Assembly: GCF_000336635.1 (NCBI RefSeq)
Contig: NZ_AOLY01000037.1
Span: forward strand, 1-51,314
Reading direction: 5' to 3'
Source: Haloarcula japonica DSM 6131
Lineage (GTDB): Archaea > Halobacteriota > Halobacteria > Halobacteriales > Haloarculaceae
DNA length: 51,314 bases
Positions 26,000-35,349 of the stretch are shown in pieces. The number at the start of each line of letters is the position of its first letter. The first letter of the stretch is position 1. A program made the translations under genes and the position numbers. A model generated the notes under the pieces. That model was not told the DNA's origin, searched no databases, and worked only from the letters and a program-made list of their open reading frames with translations.

Positions 26000-27147
26000 T
26001 GCCGGAGCGCGTCGACCGCGATGGGACGCCGGCGTATCGCTTCCTCGGAGTCGAGGTGACCCGTCGGGAGACGGTCTTCCTCGTCCTCGGGGTCGTGTTC
26101 CTGTTCGTCATTCCCGATATCGCGGGCCTCTCCGACAGTCTCCAGCTCAGCGTCATCCACCAGGGCTTGCTATTCGGCTTCGCGGCAGTCGGGCTGAACC
26201 TCCTGCTACGGCACACGAAGCTCACCTCGTTCGGCCACGCGGCCTTCTTCGGCACCGGCGCGTACGCGACCGCAGTGCTGGCGCGGTATGCTGGCATCCA
26301 GAGTGTCGGCCTGCTGTTGCTCGGAGCCATCGCGGCCGCGACGGTGATGGCGGCCATCATCGGGGTGCTGTCGCTGCGACACACCGGGCTGTACTTCGCC
26401 CTTCTGACGCTGGCCTTCGGCCAACTCCTGTACGCTATCGCGCTCGGCCAGAGCGCCCTCGGCGGGAGCGACGGGCTCCCGATCCGGCCGGGGCCGGCGA
26501 ACCAGCCGCTCCTGTTCGGGACCGCGTTCAGCCCCGACGTGTACCAGGTGCTGACGTACTACCTGACGGTGGTCGTCATCCTCATCGGGCTGTTCGTGAT
26601 GTACCGCATCACGCAGTCGCCGTTCCGCAACGCCCTGGACGCCATCGGGCAGGAACGGACCCGAGCGCGGTTCATCGGTCTGCCGATCCGGCGGTACGTC
26701 TGGGCCGCGTTCGTCATCTCGGGCATCTACGGCGGCGTCGCGGGCGGGCTGTACGCCGTCGTCCGCCAGTACGTCCGCCCGGAGGGGACGCTGTTCTTCC
26801 TCCGGTCGGGCGACATCCTGTTCATGGCGATTTTGGGCGGGTTCCGGACGCTTGTCGGCCCACTCATCGGCGGTGTCGTCCTCATCTTCCTGCAGGACGT
26901 GGGCCAGGACATCACCCAGTACTACGAGTTCCTGACCGGCGTGGTATTGCTGATACTCGTGTACGGGTTCCCGCGAGGGATCGTCGGGTCGCTCCGGTCC
27001 GGCGGCATCGTCAACGCGCGGCTCAGTGATCTGCGCCGGGAACCGTCCGTCCTGTCGACGTGGGGCCGGAGCGCCGTGCAGTCGATAGAACGGAAGGTGA
27101 CAGAGGCGCTGACAAGCCTGCGGATAATCCTCTTCGGGGTCGATTGA
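25999..27147 (+). CDS. livM: Liv-type ABC permease, LivM
   Basis: The 382-residue protein has nine to ten membrane helices, the motif LTSFGHAAFFGTGAYATAVL near 74-93 and a C-terminal FRTLVGPLIGGVVL element, as in LivM. It partners LivH. A C-terminal cytosolic extension of about 45 residues is longer than usual. The ATG at 25999 overlaps the livH stop (TGATG). Confidence 0.92.
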   Translation: MPERVDRDGTPAYRFLGVEVTRRETVFLVLGVVFLFVIPDIAGLSDSLQLSVIHQGLLFGFAAVGLNLLLRHTKLTSFGHAAFFGTGAYATAVLARYAGIQSVGLLLLGAIAAATVMAAIIGVLSLRHTGLYFALLTLAFGQLLYAIALGQSALGGSDGLPIRPGPANQPLLFGTAFSPDVYQVLTYYLTVVVILIGLFVMYRITQSPFRNALDAIGQERTRARFIGLPIRRYVWAAFVISGIYGGVAGGLYAVVRQYVRPEGTLFFLRSGDILFMAILGGFRTLVGPLIGGVVLIFLQDVGQDITQYYEFLTGVVLLILVYGFPRGIVGSLRSGGIVNARLSDLRREPSVLSTWGRSAVQSIERKVTEALTSLRIILFGVD

Positions 27148-27148
27148 T

Positions 27149-27904
27149 ATGCTCGAAGCACGCAATCTGCGGAAGTCCTTCGGTGAACTGGTCGCAACTG
27201 ACGACATCACGCTCGAGTTCGGTAAGGAGGCGGGCGAACTCGTCTTCATCGTCGGCCCGAACGGGGCCGGGAAGACGACGTTCATCAACCTCCTCACTGG
27301 CTTTCTCTCGCCGGACGAGGGGTCCATCGTCCTCGACGGCGACGATATCACCGGCATGTCGGCAAACGGGCGTGTCGATGCCGGCATCGCCCGGAGCTTT
27401 CAGGTCGTCAAAGTGTTCGAGGAGATGACGGTGCGGGAGAACCTCCGGACGGTCGTGTTGACCGAACAGGGCAAGACTTGGAGCCTGTTCTCGATGGCCG
27501 ACGGTCACGAGGAGGTGGAGACGAAGGTCGAGGAACTGGTGGAGAAGTTCCGGCTCGAAGACACCGCGGATACCGTCGCCGAAGAACTCCCCCACGGCGA
27601 CCGCAAACTGCTCGACGTAGCGATGTCGTTCGGCCTCGACCCGGACTACCTCCTGCTCGACGAGCCGACCTCCGGCGTGTCGACCCGTGAGAAGGAGTAC
27701 GTCATCGAGACGATTGTCGAGGTCGGCCGAGCTGAGGGCGTTACGACGGTTACCATCGAGCACGACATGGACATTGTCACCGAGTACGCCGACCGCGTCG
27801 TCGCCCTGCATCAGGGCGCAGTCCACGGCGTCGGCCCGCCGACGATGCTCGAAACCGACGACGAACTCCGGCGGCTGCTCCTGGGGGTGGGCGACGATGA
27901 GTAG
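27149..27904 (+). CDS. livG: Liv-type ABC ATPase, LivG
   Basis: The 251-residue ATPase has Walker A GPNGAGKTT from 36, and Walker B LLLDEPTSGV. The usual LSGG signature is altered: LPHGDRK takes its place (LivG proteins commonly read LPYGQQR). The gene starts one base after livM and overlaps livF by 8 bases. Confidence 0.92.
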   Translation: MLEARNLRKSFGELVATDDITLEFGKEAGELVFIVGPNGAGKTTFINLLTGFLSPDEGSIVLDGDDITGMSANGRVDAGIARSFQVVKVFEEMTVRENLRTVVLTEQGKTWSLFSMADGHEEVETKVEELVEKFRLEDTADTVAEELPHGDRKLLDVAMSFGLDPDYLLLDEPTSGVSTREKEYVIETIVEVGRAEGVTTVTIEHDMDIVTEYADRVVALHQGAVHGVGPPTMLETDDELRRLLLGVGDDE

Positions 27905-28634
27905 CGAACCGCTACTGTCCGTTCGGGGTCTCAAAGCCGCCGTCGAGGGGTTCCTGGTGACCGAGGACATCGACCTCGACGTGAACGCCGGGGAGGCGGT
28001 CGGGCTGGTCGGCCGCAACGGGGCCGGCAAGACGACCACCTTCCGCGGCATTATGGGCCTGACACCCGTCTGGAGCGGCTCAGTCACGTTCCGCGGCGAG
28101 GAGCTGACCGACATCCGCTCGGAGCTGATTCCCAAGCGGGGCATCGGATACCAGCCCGAGGACCGGAAGCTGTTCACGGGGATGACCGTCGACGAGAACT
28201 TCCGGCTCCCGATCTGGACCAGCGGGAAGGCCCGCGGCATCGACGACGAGGACGCGGTCATCGAGAGCGTCTACGACGTGCTGACCGAACTTGACGACCG
28301 ACGGGACGCGAAGGTCCAGAACCTCAGCGGCGGCCAGGCGAAGATGGTCGCCATCGGCCGGGCGCTGGCGCTCCAGCCCGACCTGCTCATCCTCGACGAG
28401 CCGTTAGAGGGGTTGGCTCCGGTCGTCGTCGAGAGCCTCAAGCGCTATATCCGGGCGATCAACGACCGCGACATCGCCGTGCTCATCGCTGAATCGAACG
28501 TGACGCACGTCCCCGAGGTCGTGGACCGCCTGTACGTCATCGAGCGCGGGGATATCATCGCCAGCGGCGACCCGGAAGAGTTGGCGGCCGACGAAGAGAT
28601 ACAGAAGCTGATGCAGGGCAGCGGCACGGAGTAG
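27897..28634 (+). CDS. livF: Liv-type ABC ATPase, LivF
   Basis: The 245-residue ATPase has Walker A GRNGAGKTT from 39, signature NLSGGQAKMVAIGRAL and Walker B LLILDEPLEGLAP, the last phrase being characteristic of LivF. It overlaps livG by 8 bases and ends the operon. A regulator gene lies just downstream on the other strand. Confidence 0.92.
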   Translation: MSSEPLLSVRGLKAAVEGFLVTEDIDLDVNAGEAVGLVGRNGAGKTTTFRGIMGLTPVWSGSVTFRGEELTDIRSELIPKRGIGYQPEDRKLFTGMTVDENFRLPIWTSGKARGIDDEDAVIESVYDVLTELDDRRDAKVQNLSGGQAKMVAIGRALALQPDLLILDEPLEGLAPVVVESLKRYIRAINDRDIAVLIAESNVTHVPEVVDRLYVIERGDIIASGDPEELAADEEIQKLMQGSGTE

Positions 28635-28661
28635 CGACAAGGCAACGCTGAACTCAGGCCC

Positions 28662-29366
28662 TCACTCGGTCACGTCGTTCATCGCCGTCGTGACTCTGTC
28701 GAGTATCTTCCGCTGGCTCCGCCGGAGGTTCTTCGAGATCGCCATCTTGGACACGTCGAACTCCTCGGCGAGCGAGGAGAGGGTCGCGTCCCGTGGCGTG
28801 TCGAAGTAGCCGCCCTCGACGGCTTTCTCCAGCGTGTCCCGCTCCACGTCCGAGAGTTCCCGACAGCCGTCGACCAGCCGCTTCGCCGAATCGATGTTCT
28901 GTAGCAGGTCGTAGTAGTCCTCTAGGTCGACTGACTCCCGGGACCGGATCGTGTAGTCGTTGTCCCGTTCGAGTTCGGATAGGGTTCCCTCCGCGACCCG
29001 CTCGGTGTCGAAGCCGACGTGCCAGATCTCCGAGCCGTCCCGGATGCGGAACGGTCCGGTGATGTAGCCGCTGTGGTCACGGATGACGTTCATCGCGTTC
29101 GTCTCGTCGATGCGCGAGCGGATGAGCGCCAGGTCACCCTTTCGACGGAGGAGCTGATAGGACTCCATGTGGTCGTGTGCTTCGAGCGCGTCGAGTCCCC
29201 GGTCCAGCTCCTCGCGGTCCGCGCCGTTGACCATGATCCGCGTCTCTAACTCACGCTCGACGGGGTGGAAATCCCACTGCTTGGCCAGGAACGACACCTC
29301 GTAGTCCCGTGTCGTGTCGATGTACGGACAGTCGTACTGGACCATGTCCATCTCGAGCGAGATCAT
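28662..29366 (-). CDS. HTH-10 (Bat-type) transcription regulator
   Basis: The 234-residue protein has an N-terminal sensor-like domain (about 1-150) and a C-terminal HTH-10 DNA-binding domain: LVDGCRELSDVERDTLEKAVEGGYFD-type helix, then TLSSLAEEFDVSKMAISKNLRR. This is the bacterio-opsin-activator family, used widely in haloarchaea as specific regulators. It is convergent with livF, so it probably controls the Liv importer and the dehydrogenase/synthetase genes. An internal ATG (MDMVQ) is an alternative start 15 bases in. Confidence 0.85.
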   Translation of the reverse strand: MISLEMDMVQYDCPYIDTTRDYEVSFLAKQWDFHPVERELETRIMVNGADREELDRGLDALEAHDHMESYQLLRRKGDLALIRSRIDETNAMNVIRDHSGYITGPFRIRDGSEIWHVGFDTERVAEGTLSELERDNDYTIRSRESVDLEDYYDLLQNIDSAKRLVDGCRELSDVERDTLEKAVEGGYFDTPRDATLSSLAEEFDVSKMAISKNLRRSQRKILDRVTTAMNDVTE

Positions 29367-29474
29367 GGGTAATCAATCATGTTGTACTCTCTTAGTGATT
29401 GCCTATCCGCCACGTACCCCGACCGCGCCAGTCACGCCGCAAACCCTTTTGACTGCGGCAGTTAATTTTCGGGT

Positions 29475-30059
29475 ATGTACGTCCGGGATGCGAAAAACCG
29501 AGAGGAAGTCTGGTTGCTCGACCGTATCGAGGAGATGGGGCTGGACGAGACGGCTTTCAGATCCCGGGACTACGTCGTCGCTATCGACGAGGAGAGCCAC
29601 GAAAAGGCGGGCTTCGGCCGTATCCGTATTCACAAGCGCGACGAGGAGTCCGTCTGTGAACTGACCAGCATCGGCGTCCTGCCGGAATGGCGAAACCAGG
29701 GCGTCGGCGCACACGTCATCGAGCGCCTGGTCGAGTACGCCGGTGACGAGGGGTTCGACACCGTCTACTCGCTGACGAACGCCTCCGAGTACCTCGCGCA
29801 GTTCGGTTTCGAGCGCATCGATCCGGCCCGATTGCCCGACTCGCTCCGGGATCGGCTCGATACCAAACAGGAGAACATCCAGCCCGACGCGGTGCCGCTC
29901 CGGGTGGCCATCGACCGCTTCGAAGTGCCCGGCCACCTCCGTGGGCGGTTCAAGCAGGCCAGTGCTGGCGAGCCTGAGGAACCCGAACCGGAGGAGGGCC
30001 CCGAGGACTTCGGCATTGACCCCGACGAAGCCACCTACAAGTACGACACGGGCGACTGA
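29475..30059 (+). CDS. GNAT-family N-acetyltransferase
   Basis: The 194-residue protein has the GNAT core: beta-strand ESVCELTSIGVLPEWRNQGVG, whose Gln/Arg-x-x-Gly-x-Gly loop (RNQGVG near 75-80) binds acetyl-CoA, and the VYSLTNASEYLAQFGFERID element. A proline/glutamate-rich tail of about 25 residues follows. The substrate is unknown. Confidence 0.85.
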   Translation: MYVRDAKNREEVWLLDRIEEMGLDETAFRSRDYVVAIDEESHEKAGFGRIRIHKRDEESVCELTSIGVLPEWRNQGVGAHVIERLVEYAGDEGFDTVYSLTNASEYLAQFGFERIDPARLPDSLRDRLDTKQENIQPDAVPLRVAIDRFEVPGHLRGRFKQASAGEPEEPEPEEGPEDFGIDPDEATYKYDTGD

Positions 30060-30081
30060 GTCCCTGCCGACGACGGACTGA

Positions 30082-30555
30082 TTATCTGATGTCGACGACT
30101 TCGATATCGAAAACGAGCGTCTTACCGGACAGTTCGTGGTTGAAATCGACTTCAACGGCGTCATCCCGGACCGCAGTCACGTCCCCGTGCAGGCCGTTTT
30201 CGGCCTCGACGTGGATTCCGACTTCCGGCTCTTTTCCCACCATGCCTTCGAACGTTTCGGGGTCGTACTCACGGACGCGGTCGGACTGGAACTCGCCGTA
30301 GGCTTTCTCCGGGGGCACCGTAACGGTGGCCTCCTCGCCCGCAGCCATGCCGACGAGTGCCTCGTCGATCCCTTCGATGATCTCCCCCGCACCGACGGTG
30401 AAGCAAAGCGGTGCGTACTCGCTCGCCTCGACACCCTGTGCCTCCATGAGTCCGTGCTCCCTGGCGACTTCGGGACGTGACGTATCGAAGACGCTCCCGT
30501 CCTCGAAGCGACCGACGTACTCGATGGTGACGCCGTCTCCCGGTTCGATTGGCAT
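30082..30555 (-). CDS. FKBP-type peptidyl-prolyl isomerase, SlyD-like
   Basis: The 157-residue protein starts with the FKBP strand [21 protein letters not shown], followed by the insert-in-flap domain ([12 protein letters not shown], then VREYDPETF) and ends in [11 protein letters not shown], as in SlyD-type FKBPs. It speeds proline isomerisation and acts as a holdase chaperone. Very acidic, cytosolic. Divergent from the mutase gene. Confidence 0.92.
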   Translation of the reverse strand: MPIEPGDGVTIEYVGRFEDGSVFDTSRPEVAREHGLMEAQGVEASEYAPLCFTVGAGEIIEGIDEALVGMAAGEEATVTVPPEKAYGEFQSDRVREYDPETFEGMVGKEPEVGIHVEAENGLHGDVTAVRDDAVEVDFNHELSGKTLVFDIEVVDIR

Positions 30556-30643
30556 ACGTCCTCGATAGATACTGACGGTATAAACCCACCTCGGAACAGC
30601 GCGCCGCGAATCGCCGCGGGCATCGCATTACAAATCGTGAAGG

Positions 30644-30650
30644 ATTTAAG
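30644..30650 (+). promoter_or_regulatory. TATA-like box of the mutase gene
   Basis: ATTTAAG lies 35-41 bases before the ATG at 30685, predicting a leader of about 8-12 bases. The flanking CTTAAG copies (TTTAAG at 30645-30650 and CTTAAG at 30655-30660) form a short repeat that could bind a regulator. Confidence 0.4.
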
Positions 30651-30684
30651 AACCCTTAAGCCTTCGCCGTCCGACAATCCGTCC

Positions 30685-32367
30685 ATGTTTGACCCCGACG
30701 AGCTGGAGGAGATACGGGAGTCGAAGGCTCAGTGGGAGGAAGACGACGTCCAGCCCACCGTCGACCGCTTTGGCGAACGTAAGGAGACGTTCACCACGGA
30801 CACTGAAGGGCACGAGGTAGACCGTCTGTACACCCCCGAAGACATCTCCGATCTCAACTACGAGGCGGATCTGGGCTTCCCCGGTCAGGAGCCCTACACC
30901 CGCGGGGTGTATCCGACCGGTTATCGGGGCCGACTCTGGACGATGCGTCAATACGCCGGGATGGGGACCGCGACGGAAACCAACGAGCGGTTCAATTACC
31001 TACTTGACCAGGGCCAGACCGGGCTGTCGATGGCGTTTGACCTCCCGACGCAGATGGGCTACGATTCTGACCATGCGATGGCAGCCGGCGAAGTCGGCAA
31101 AACCGGCGTCGCCATCGACTCGCTTGACGACATGGAGACCGTGTTCGACGGCATCCCGCTGGATGAGGTCTCGACGAGCATGACTATCAACGCCCCTGCG
31201 TCGGTACTGCTGGCGATGTACATCGCCGTCGGTGACAAGCAGGGCGTCGACCGCGAGGAACTCCGCGGGACCATCCAGAACGACGTGCTCAAGGAGTACA
31301 TCGCGCGGAACACGTTCATCTACCCGCCGGAGCCGTCGATGCGGCTCATCACCGACATATTCGAGTTCTGTGCCGCCGAGACGCCGAAGTTCAACACCAT
31401 CTCCATCTCGGGATATCACATCCGCGAGGCCGGCTCGACGGCCGCCCAGGAGATCGCGTTCACACTGGGCGACGGCATCGAATACGTCGAGGCTGCTATC
31501 GAGGCCGGGCTGGACGTGGACGAGTTCGCCCCCCAGCTATCCTTCTTCTTTGCCTCCTACAACAACATCTTCGAGGAAGTGGCGAAGTTCCGGGCGGCGC
31601 GTCGCCTCTGGGCGAAAATCATGGACGAGCGCTTCGACACCCAGAACCCCAAGTCCAAGCAACTGAAGTTCCACACCCAGACCGCTGGCTCGACGCTGAC
31701 CGCCCAACAGATCGAGAACAACGTCGTCCGTGTGTCCTACCAAGCGCTGGCGGCCGTTCTGGGCGGGACCCAGAGTCTCCACACCAACGGTAAAGACGAG
31801 GCTATCGGCCTGCCGACCGAACAGTCTGTCAGAACTGCACTGCGGACCCAGCAGATTCTCGCCCACGAGTCCGGCGCGGCGGACACCATCGACCCGCTGG
31901 CCGGGAGCTACTACGTCGAATCACTGACCGACGAACTCGAAGCGGAGGCCCGCGACCTCATCGAGGAAGTCGACGAGCGCGGCGGGATGCGCCGCTCCAT
32001 CGAGGAGCAGTGGGTCCAGCGCCAGATTCAGGACGTGGCCTTCGAACGCCAGCGTGAGCAGGAAGCCGGCGAGCGCATTATCGTCGGCGTCAACGAGTAT
32101 CAGGTCGAGGAAGAGGGCGAGCAGGACATCGAAGAGGTCGACGAAGCGGTCGAGCAGGCCCAGCAGGACAACGTCGCCACGGTTCGGGAGGAGCGCGACG
32201 ACGAAGCCGTCGAGGCGAAACTCGGCGCACTTCGACAGGCCGCCAAGGGCGACGAGAACATCATGCCCTACATCATCGACGCCGTGAAGGTGTATGCCAC
32301 GACCGGCGAGGTGTGTGACGTGCTCCGGGACGTGTTCGGTGAGTATCAGCCCGGTTCATCGATGTAA
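30685..32367 (+). CDS. mcmA: Methylmalonyl-CoA mutase large subunit (catalytic domain)
   Basis: The 560-residue protein is the N-terminal catalytic half: the substrate-binding TIM barrel ([23 protein letters not shown]-type start, [31 protein letters not shown]). The B12-binding domain is absent, as expected for archaeal two-subunit mutases, and no small-subunit gene is in the window. It interconverts succinyl-CoA and methylmalonyl-CoA, the end of propionyl-CoA catabolism. The epimerase gene follows 83 bases later. Confidence 0.92.
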   Translation: MFDPDELEEIRESKAQWEEDDVQPTVDRFGERKETFTTDTEGHEVDRLYTPEDISDLNYEADLGFPGQEPYTRGVYPTGYRGRLWTMRQYAGMGTATETNERFNYLLDQGQTGLSMAFDLPTQMGYDSDHAMAAGEVGKTGVAIDSLDDMETVFDGIPLDEVSTSMTINAPASVLLAMYIAVGDKQGVDREELRGTIQNDVLKEYIARNTFIYPPEPSMRLITDIFEFCAAETPKFNTISISGYHIREAGSTAAQEIAFTLGDGIEYVEAAIEAGLDVDEFAPQLSFFFASYNNIFEEVAKFRAARRLWAKIMDERFDTQNPKSKQLKFHTQTAGSTLTAQQIENNVVRVSYQALAAVLGGTQSLHTNGKDEAIGLPTEQSVRTALRTQQILAHESGAADTIDPLAGSYYVESLTDELEAEARDLIEEVDERGGMRRSIEEQWVQRQIQDVAFERQREQEAGERIIVGVNEYQVEEEGEQDIEEVDEAVEQAQQDNVATVREERDDEAVEAKLGALRQAAKGDENIMPYIIDAVKVYATTGEVCDVLRDVFGEYQPGSSM

Positions 32368-32450
32368 GGTCAGCCGAGCCGCGAATTACGTCCTGTTTTC
32401 CACCTGTCCACGCTCCCAGAATTATAAGCTACCCCGGTGTACGGCCGTCC

Positions 32451-32840
32451 ATGCGATTCGACCACGCCGGCATCGCCACCGACGACGCCGACCCGCTTGC
32501 GGAACTGTTCGCCAACGCTTTCGAGACACCAGTCGTCCACGAGGAGACGTTTGATGGGCTACAGGTGACGTTTCTAGAGATGGGTAACGGCTATTTCGAA
32601 CTGCTAGAACCGCTGCCCGATGCCGACGGCACGATTCCCAGATATCTCGACAGCAATGGGCCGGGCATTCATCACGTGGCTCTGGAAACAGACGATATCG
32701 CCGCCGCGTTAGAGACGGTCAGTGACTGTGGGATCGACCTCATCGATGATGAGCCACGGCCGGGAGCGTGGGGCCACGACGTGGCGTTCCTCCATCCGAA
32801 AACAACTGGCGGCGTACTCGTGGAGTTAGTCGAACACTAA
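32451..32840 (+). CDS. mce: Methylmalonyl-CoA epimerase
   Basis: The 129-residue protein has two glyoxalase/bleomycin-type repeats with metal ligands: His4 in RFDHAGIAT, His near 68-69 in GIHHVALET, and Glu near 126 in LVELVEH. It converts the (S) to the (R) form of methylmalonyl-CoA for the mutase just upstream. A TATA-like AATTATAAG about 25-33 bases before the ATG suggests its own promoter as well. Confidence 0.93.
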   Translation: MRFDHAGIATDDADPLAELFANAFETPVVHEETFDGLQVTFLEMGNGYFELLEPLPDADGTIPRYLDSNGPGIHHVALETDDIAAALETVSDCGIDLIDDEPRPGAWGHDVAFLHPKTTGGVLVELVEH

Positions 32841-32865
32841 TCCAGAGTCCGGCCCGGCTCGGGGT

Positions 32866-33513
32866 TCACTCATCACCAAGGAAGGCCGCGAACTGTTCCT
32901 CAGCCCCAGGAGTCAGGCGCTCCGGCGGCTCCGCGAACCACGCCGCACCGACGAGCTCAGACTCGTCCACGTCGAGGCTTCCCTTCTTGTACGCCGCTTC
33001 GAGGAAGATGTCTAGCGTGTGCACCGACCCCTGTGCGTCGGTGTCCGGATAGTACTTCGAGTGAACGACCTCTGCAACGCCGGTGACCGTACAGCGGATG
33101 CCGGTCTGTTCGTTGACGCGACGGACGGCGGTACCCTGCACCGACTCGTACTCGTCGCCCTTGCCACCGCCCGGCAGCGCCCACATGTCAGCGCCGCGGC
33201 CCAGCACCAGCAAGACCCGGTCGCGGGTATCGCCGGCCGCCTGGTCGGGTATCTGGTCGCTCAGCTCCGGGAAATCGGAGCCGTCTCGGGTGACGAACAC
33301 GACGCTGTTCCCGGAGTAGCCGGTCCCGCGTGTCGCAGCGAACACGTCAGCGTATTCGTCGGGCGACAGCTCGAAGGTCTCTTCGGTGACCGGAACCTCG
33401 TCGTAGGCCGCTTCCAGGCTCGAAATACGCTCGTCGACGTTCGTCTGGTTGATCTTCTCCGTGAGGTTCGCATCTCCCGCCCCAGTCTCAGGACCGTCGG
33501 CGTCGTCAGTCAT
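32866..33513 (-). CDS. NUDIX-fold protein with altered catalytic box
   Basis: The 215-residue protein has a NUDIX domain at about 85-200 preceded by a haloarchaeal N-terminal region. The box keeps the spacing (GGGKGDEYE, then seven residues) but reads RRVNEQ where REVxEE is expected, so two metal-binding glutamates are replaced by Arg and Gln. It may bind rather than cleave nucleotides, or use other ligands. It is convergent with the epimerase gene and divergent from the nucleotidyltransferase. Confidence 0.78.
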   Translation of the reverse strand: MTDDADGPETGAGDANLTEKINQTNVDERISSLEAAYDEVPVTEETFELSPDEYADVFAATRGTGYSGNSVVFVTRDGSDFPELSDQIPDQAAGDTRDRVLLVLGRGADMWALPGGGKGDEYESVQGTAVRRVNEQTGIRCTVTGVAEVVHSKYYPDTDAQGSVHTLDIFLEAAYKKGSLDVDESELVGAAWFAEPPERLTPGAEEQFAAFLGDE

Positions 33514-33597
33514 ACGGGGTTGTACTCCGGGGCACCGATAAGTGCCGTGGTCCAGTCGATGAAAAAGAACTTGTATTCTGGTTGTCTGGTTCCAGAC

Positions 33598-34566
33598 ATG
33601 AAAGCGATTGTCCTCGCAGGAGGGTACGCCACCCGGCTCTGGCCTGTGACCAAGAACCGGCCCAAGATGCTGCTTCCCGTCGGTGAGACGACCGTCATCG
33701 ACCGAATTCTCGGCGAGTTAGAGGAGGACGATCGCATCACTGACGTGTTCGTCAGTACGAACCAGCGCTTTGCCACCGACTTCCGGGACCACATCGCCGC
33801 GAGCAGTTTCGAGAAGCCGTCCCTGACCGTCGAGGAAACCGCCGAAGAGGACGAGAAGTTCGGCGTCGTCGGCGCGCTCGCCCAACTGGTCGACCGGGAA
33901 GGGCTCGGCGATGAGGACCTGCTCGTCATCGCCGGCGACAATCTCATCAGCTTCGACATCGCGGCGTTCATCGACTACTTCGAGCAGTACGACGACCCCA
34001 CGCTCGCCGCCTACGACGTCGGCTCCCGTGAGAAGGCCAGCTCCTACGGCCTCATCGAACTCGACGGCGAGGAAGTCACGGACTTCCAAGAAAAGCCCGA
34101 CGACCCCAACAGCACGCTCGTCTCGATTGCCTGCTACGCGTTCCCGGCCGACGCGATCCGCTTCGACGAGTATCTCAACGACGGGAACAACCCCGACGAA
34201 CCCGGCTGGTTCATCCAGTGGCTCGTCGACGACGGGCCAGTCCGTGCGTTCACGTTCGACGACGCCTGGTACGACATCGGGACCCCCGAGAGCTATCTGG
34301 AAGCCGTCGCGTGGGAACTCGACGGCGACAACGTCGTCGCGGAGGACGCCACCATCGAGAACACCACACTCGGCGAGAACGTCCACGTCCTTTCGGGGGC
34401 CGAAATCGTCAACTCCAGCCTCGACGGTACCATCGTGTTCCCGGACACGACTATTCTCGACTCGGATATCCGACAGTCGATTATCGACCGGGATACGCAG
34501 GTCGAGAGCCTTGACCTCGCCGGCGCGCTCATCGGTGCGCATACGCAGTTGACGAACGGCGATTGA
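33598..34566 (+). CDS. Sugar-phosphate nucleotidyltransferase (RmlA-like)
   Basis: The 322-residue protein starts with the nucleotide-binding signature KAIVLAGGYATRLWPVTKNRPK, has the catalytic-site VIAGDNLISFD and ends in left-handed beta-helix hexapeptide repeats (AEDATIENTTLGENVHVL). It makes an activated sugar (dTDP-, UDP- or GDP-linked) for glycan or S-layer glycosylation. The ATG at 33598 is chosen because the signature begins right there. Confidence 0.88.
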   Translation: MKAIVLAGGYATRLWPVTKNRPKMLLPVGETTVIDRILGELEEDDRITDVFVSTNQRFATDFRDHIAASSFEKPSLTVEETAEEDEKFGVVGALAQLVDREGLGDEDLLVIAGDNLISFDIAAFIDYFEQYDDPTLAAYDVGSREKASSYGLIELDGEEVTDFQEKPDDPNSTLVSIACYAFPADAIRFDEYLNDGNNPDEPGWFIQWLVDDGPVRAFTFDDAWYDIGTPESYLEAVAWELDGDNVVAEDATIENTTLGENVHVLSGAEIVNSSLDGTIVFPDTTILDSDIRQSIIDRDTQVESLDLAGALIGAHTQLTNGD

Positions 34567-34594
34567 CCCCACCTAGCCGCTTCGATTCTCTCGA

Positions 34595-35314
34595 TTACGC
34601 CAGCCACGCGTCTTCTATCTGTACCGTTCCACGACTGCCGTCCCACTCCGTCTCGTACTCAAGTTCGATCCGGCGGTCCATGTGCGGGCCGTCGGTCACG
34701 AGCGTCTCGAACTCGCCGCCCTCTCCGAGGATGTGGACGCCGTACTCCTCGTTGAGCGCCTCCAGTTCGTCGAGCGCGTCGGCATCGAGCGTGCGGCCGA
34801 GCCAGGACTCATCGAGGCCGTAGGCGGCGACGCGGATAATCCGAATCTCGAAGCCGGCGTCGAGCATGGCGTCGGCGAGGTCGCGGGGGTTCTCCTGCCA
34901 CAGCGGCGCGAACACGTTGGCTTCCAGGCGGTCGGCCATCGACTCGATGCGGGTCGTCTGGTACTCGCTCTCGACCGCACCGGCTGTGACGCCGGTGATG
35001 CCGCCGTCCAGTTCGGCGTCGAGTTCGCGCAGCGCGGCCTCAAGCGGTTCGAGTTCGGCATCGCCCTGTGCGCCGGAATCCGCCACGTCGTCGGCGTCGA
35101 AGTCGTCGGGCTCGACCTCGACCAGCGAGATACCGATGCTCTCGGCGGCGAGGCCGGCCAGCCGGGTCGCCGGCACGTGGTACATGTACGAATCCCCCTC
35201 GGGATGCACCGTCACTAGTCGCTCGACGGGGTGGCCCCGTTCGAGTGCCCGGTACAGCGCCCACGAGGAGTCTTTGCCGCCGGAGAACAGCGAAACCCAC
35301 GCACCGTCTGTCAT
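34595..35314 (-). CDS. dph6: Diphthine-ammonia ligase
   Basis: The 239-residue PP-loop ATPase begins AWVSLFSGGKDSSWALYRA and contains the Dph6 stretches VTAGAVESEYQ and GEGGEFETLVTDGP. It performs the last amidation step of diphthamide on elongation factor 2. ATG at 35314 chosen; a GTG two codons upstream is possible. Confidence 0.93.
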   Translation of the reverse strand: MTDGAWVSLFSGGKDSSWALYRALERGHPVERLVTVHPEGDSYMYHVPATRLAGLAAESIGISLVEVEPDDFDADDVADSGAQGDAELEPLEAALRELDAELDGGITGVTAGAVESEYQTTRIESMADRLEANVFAPLWQENPRDLADAMLDAGFEIRIIRVAAYGLDESWLGRTLDADALDELEALNEEYGVHILGEGGEFETLVTDGPHMDRRIELEYETEWDGSRGTVQIEDAWLA

Positions 35315-35349
35315 GACCACAGGTAGCCGACGCCGGCCTAAATCGCTGT

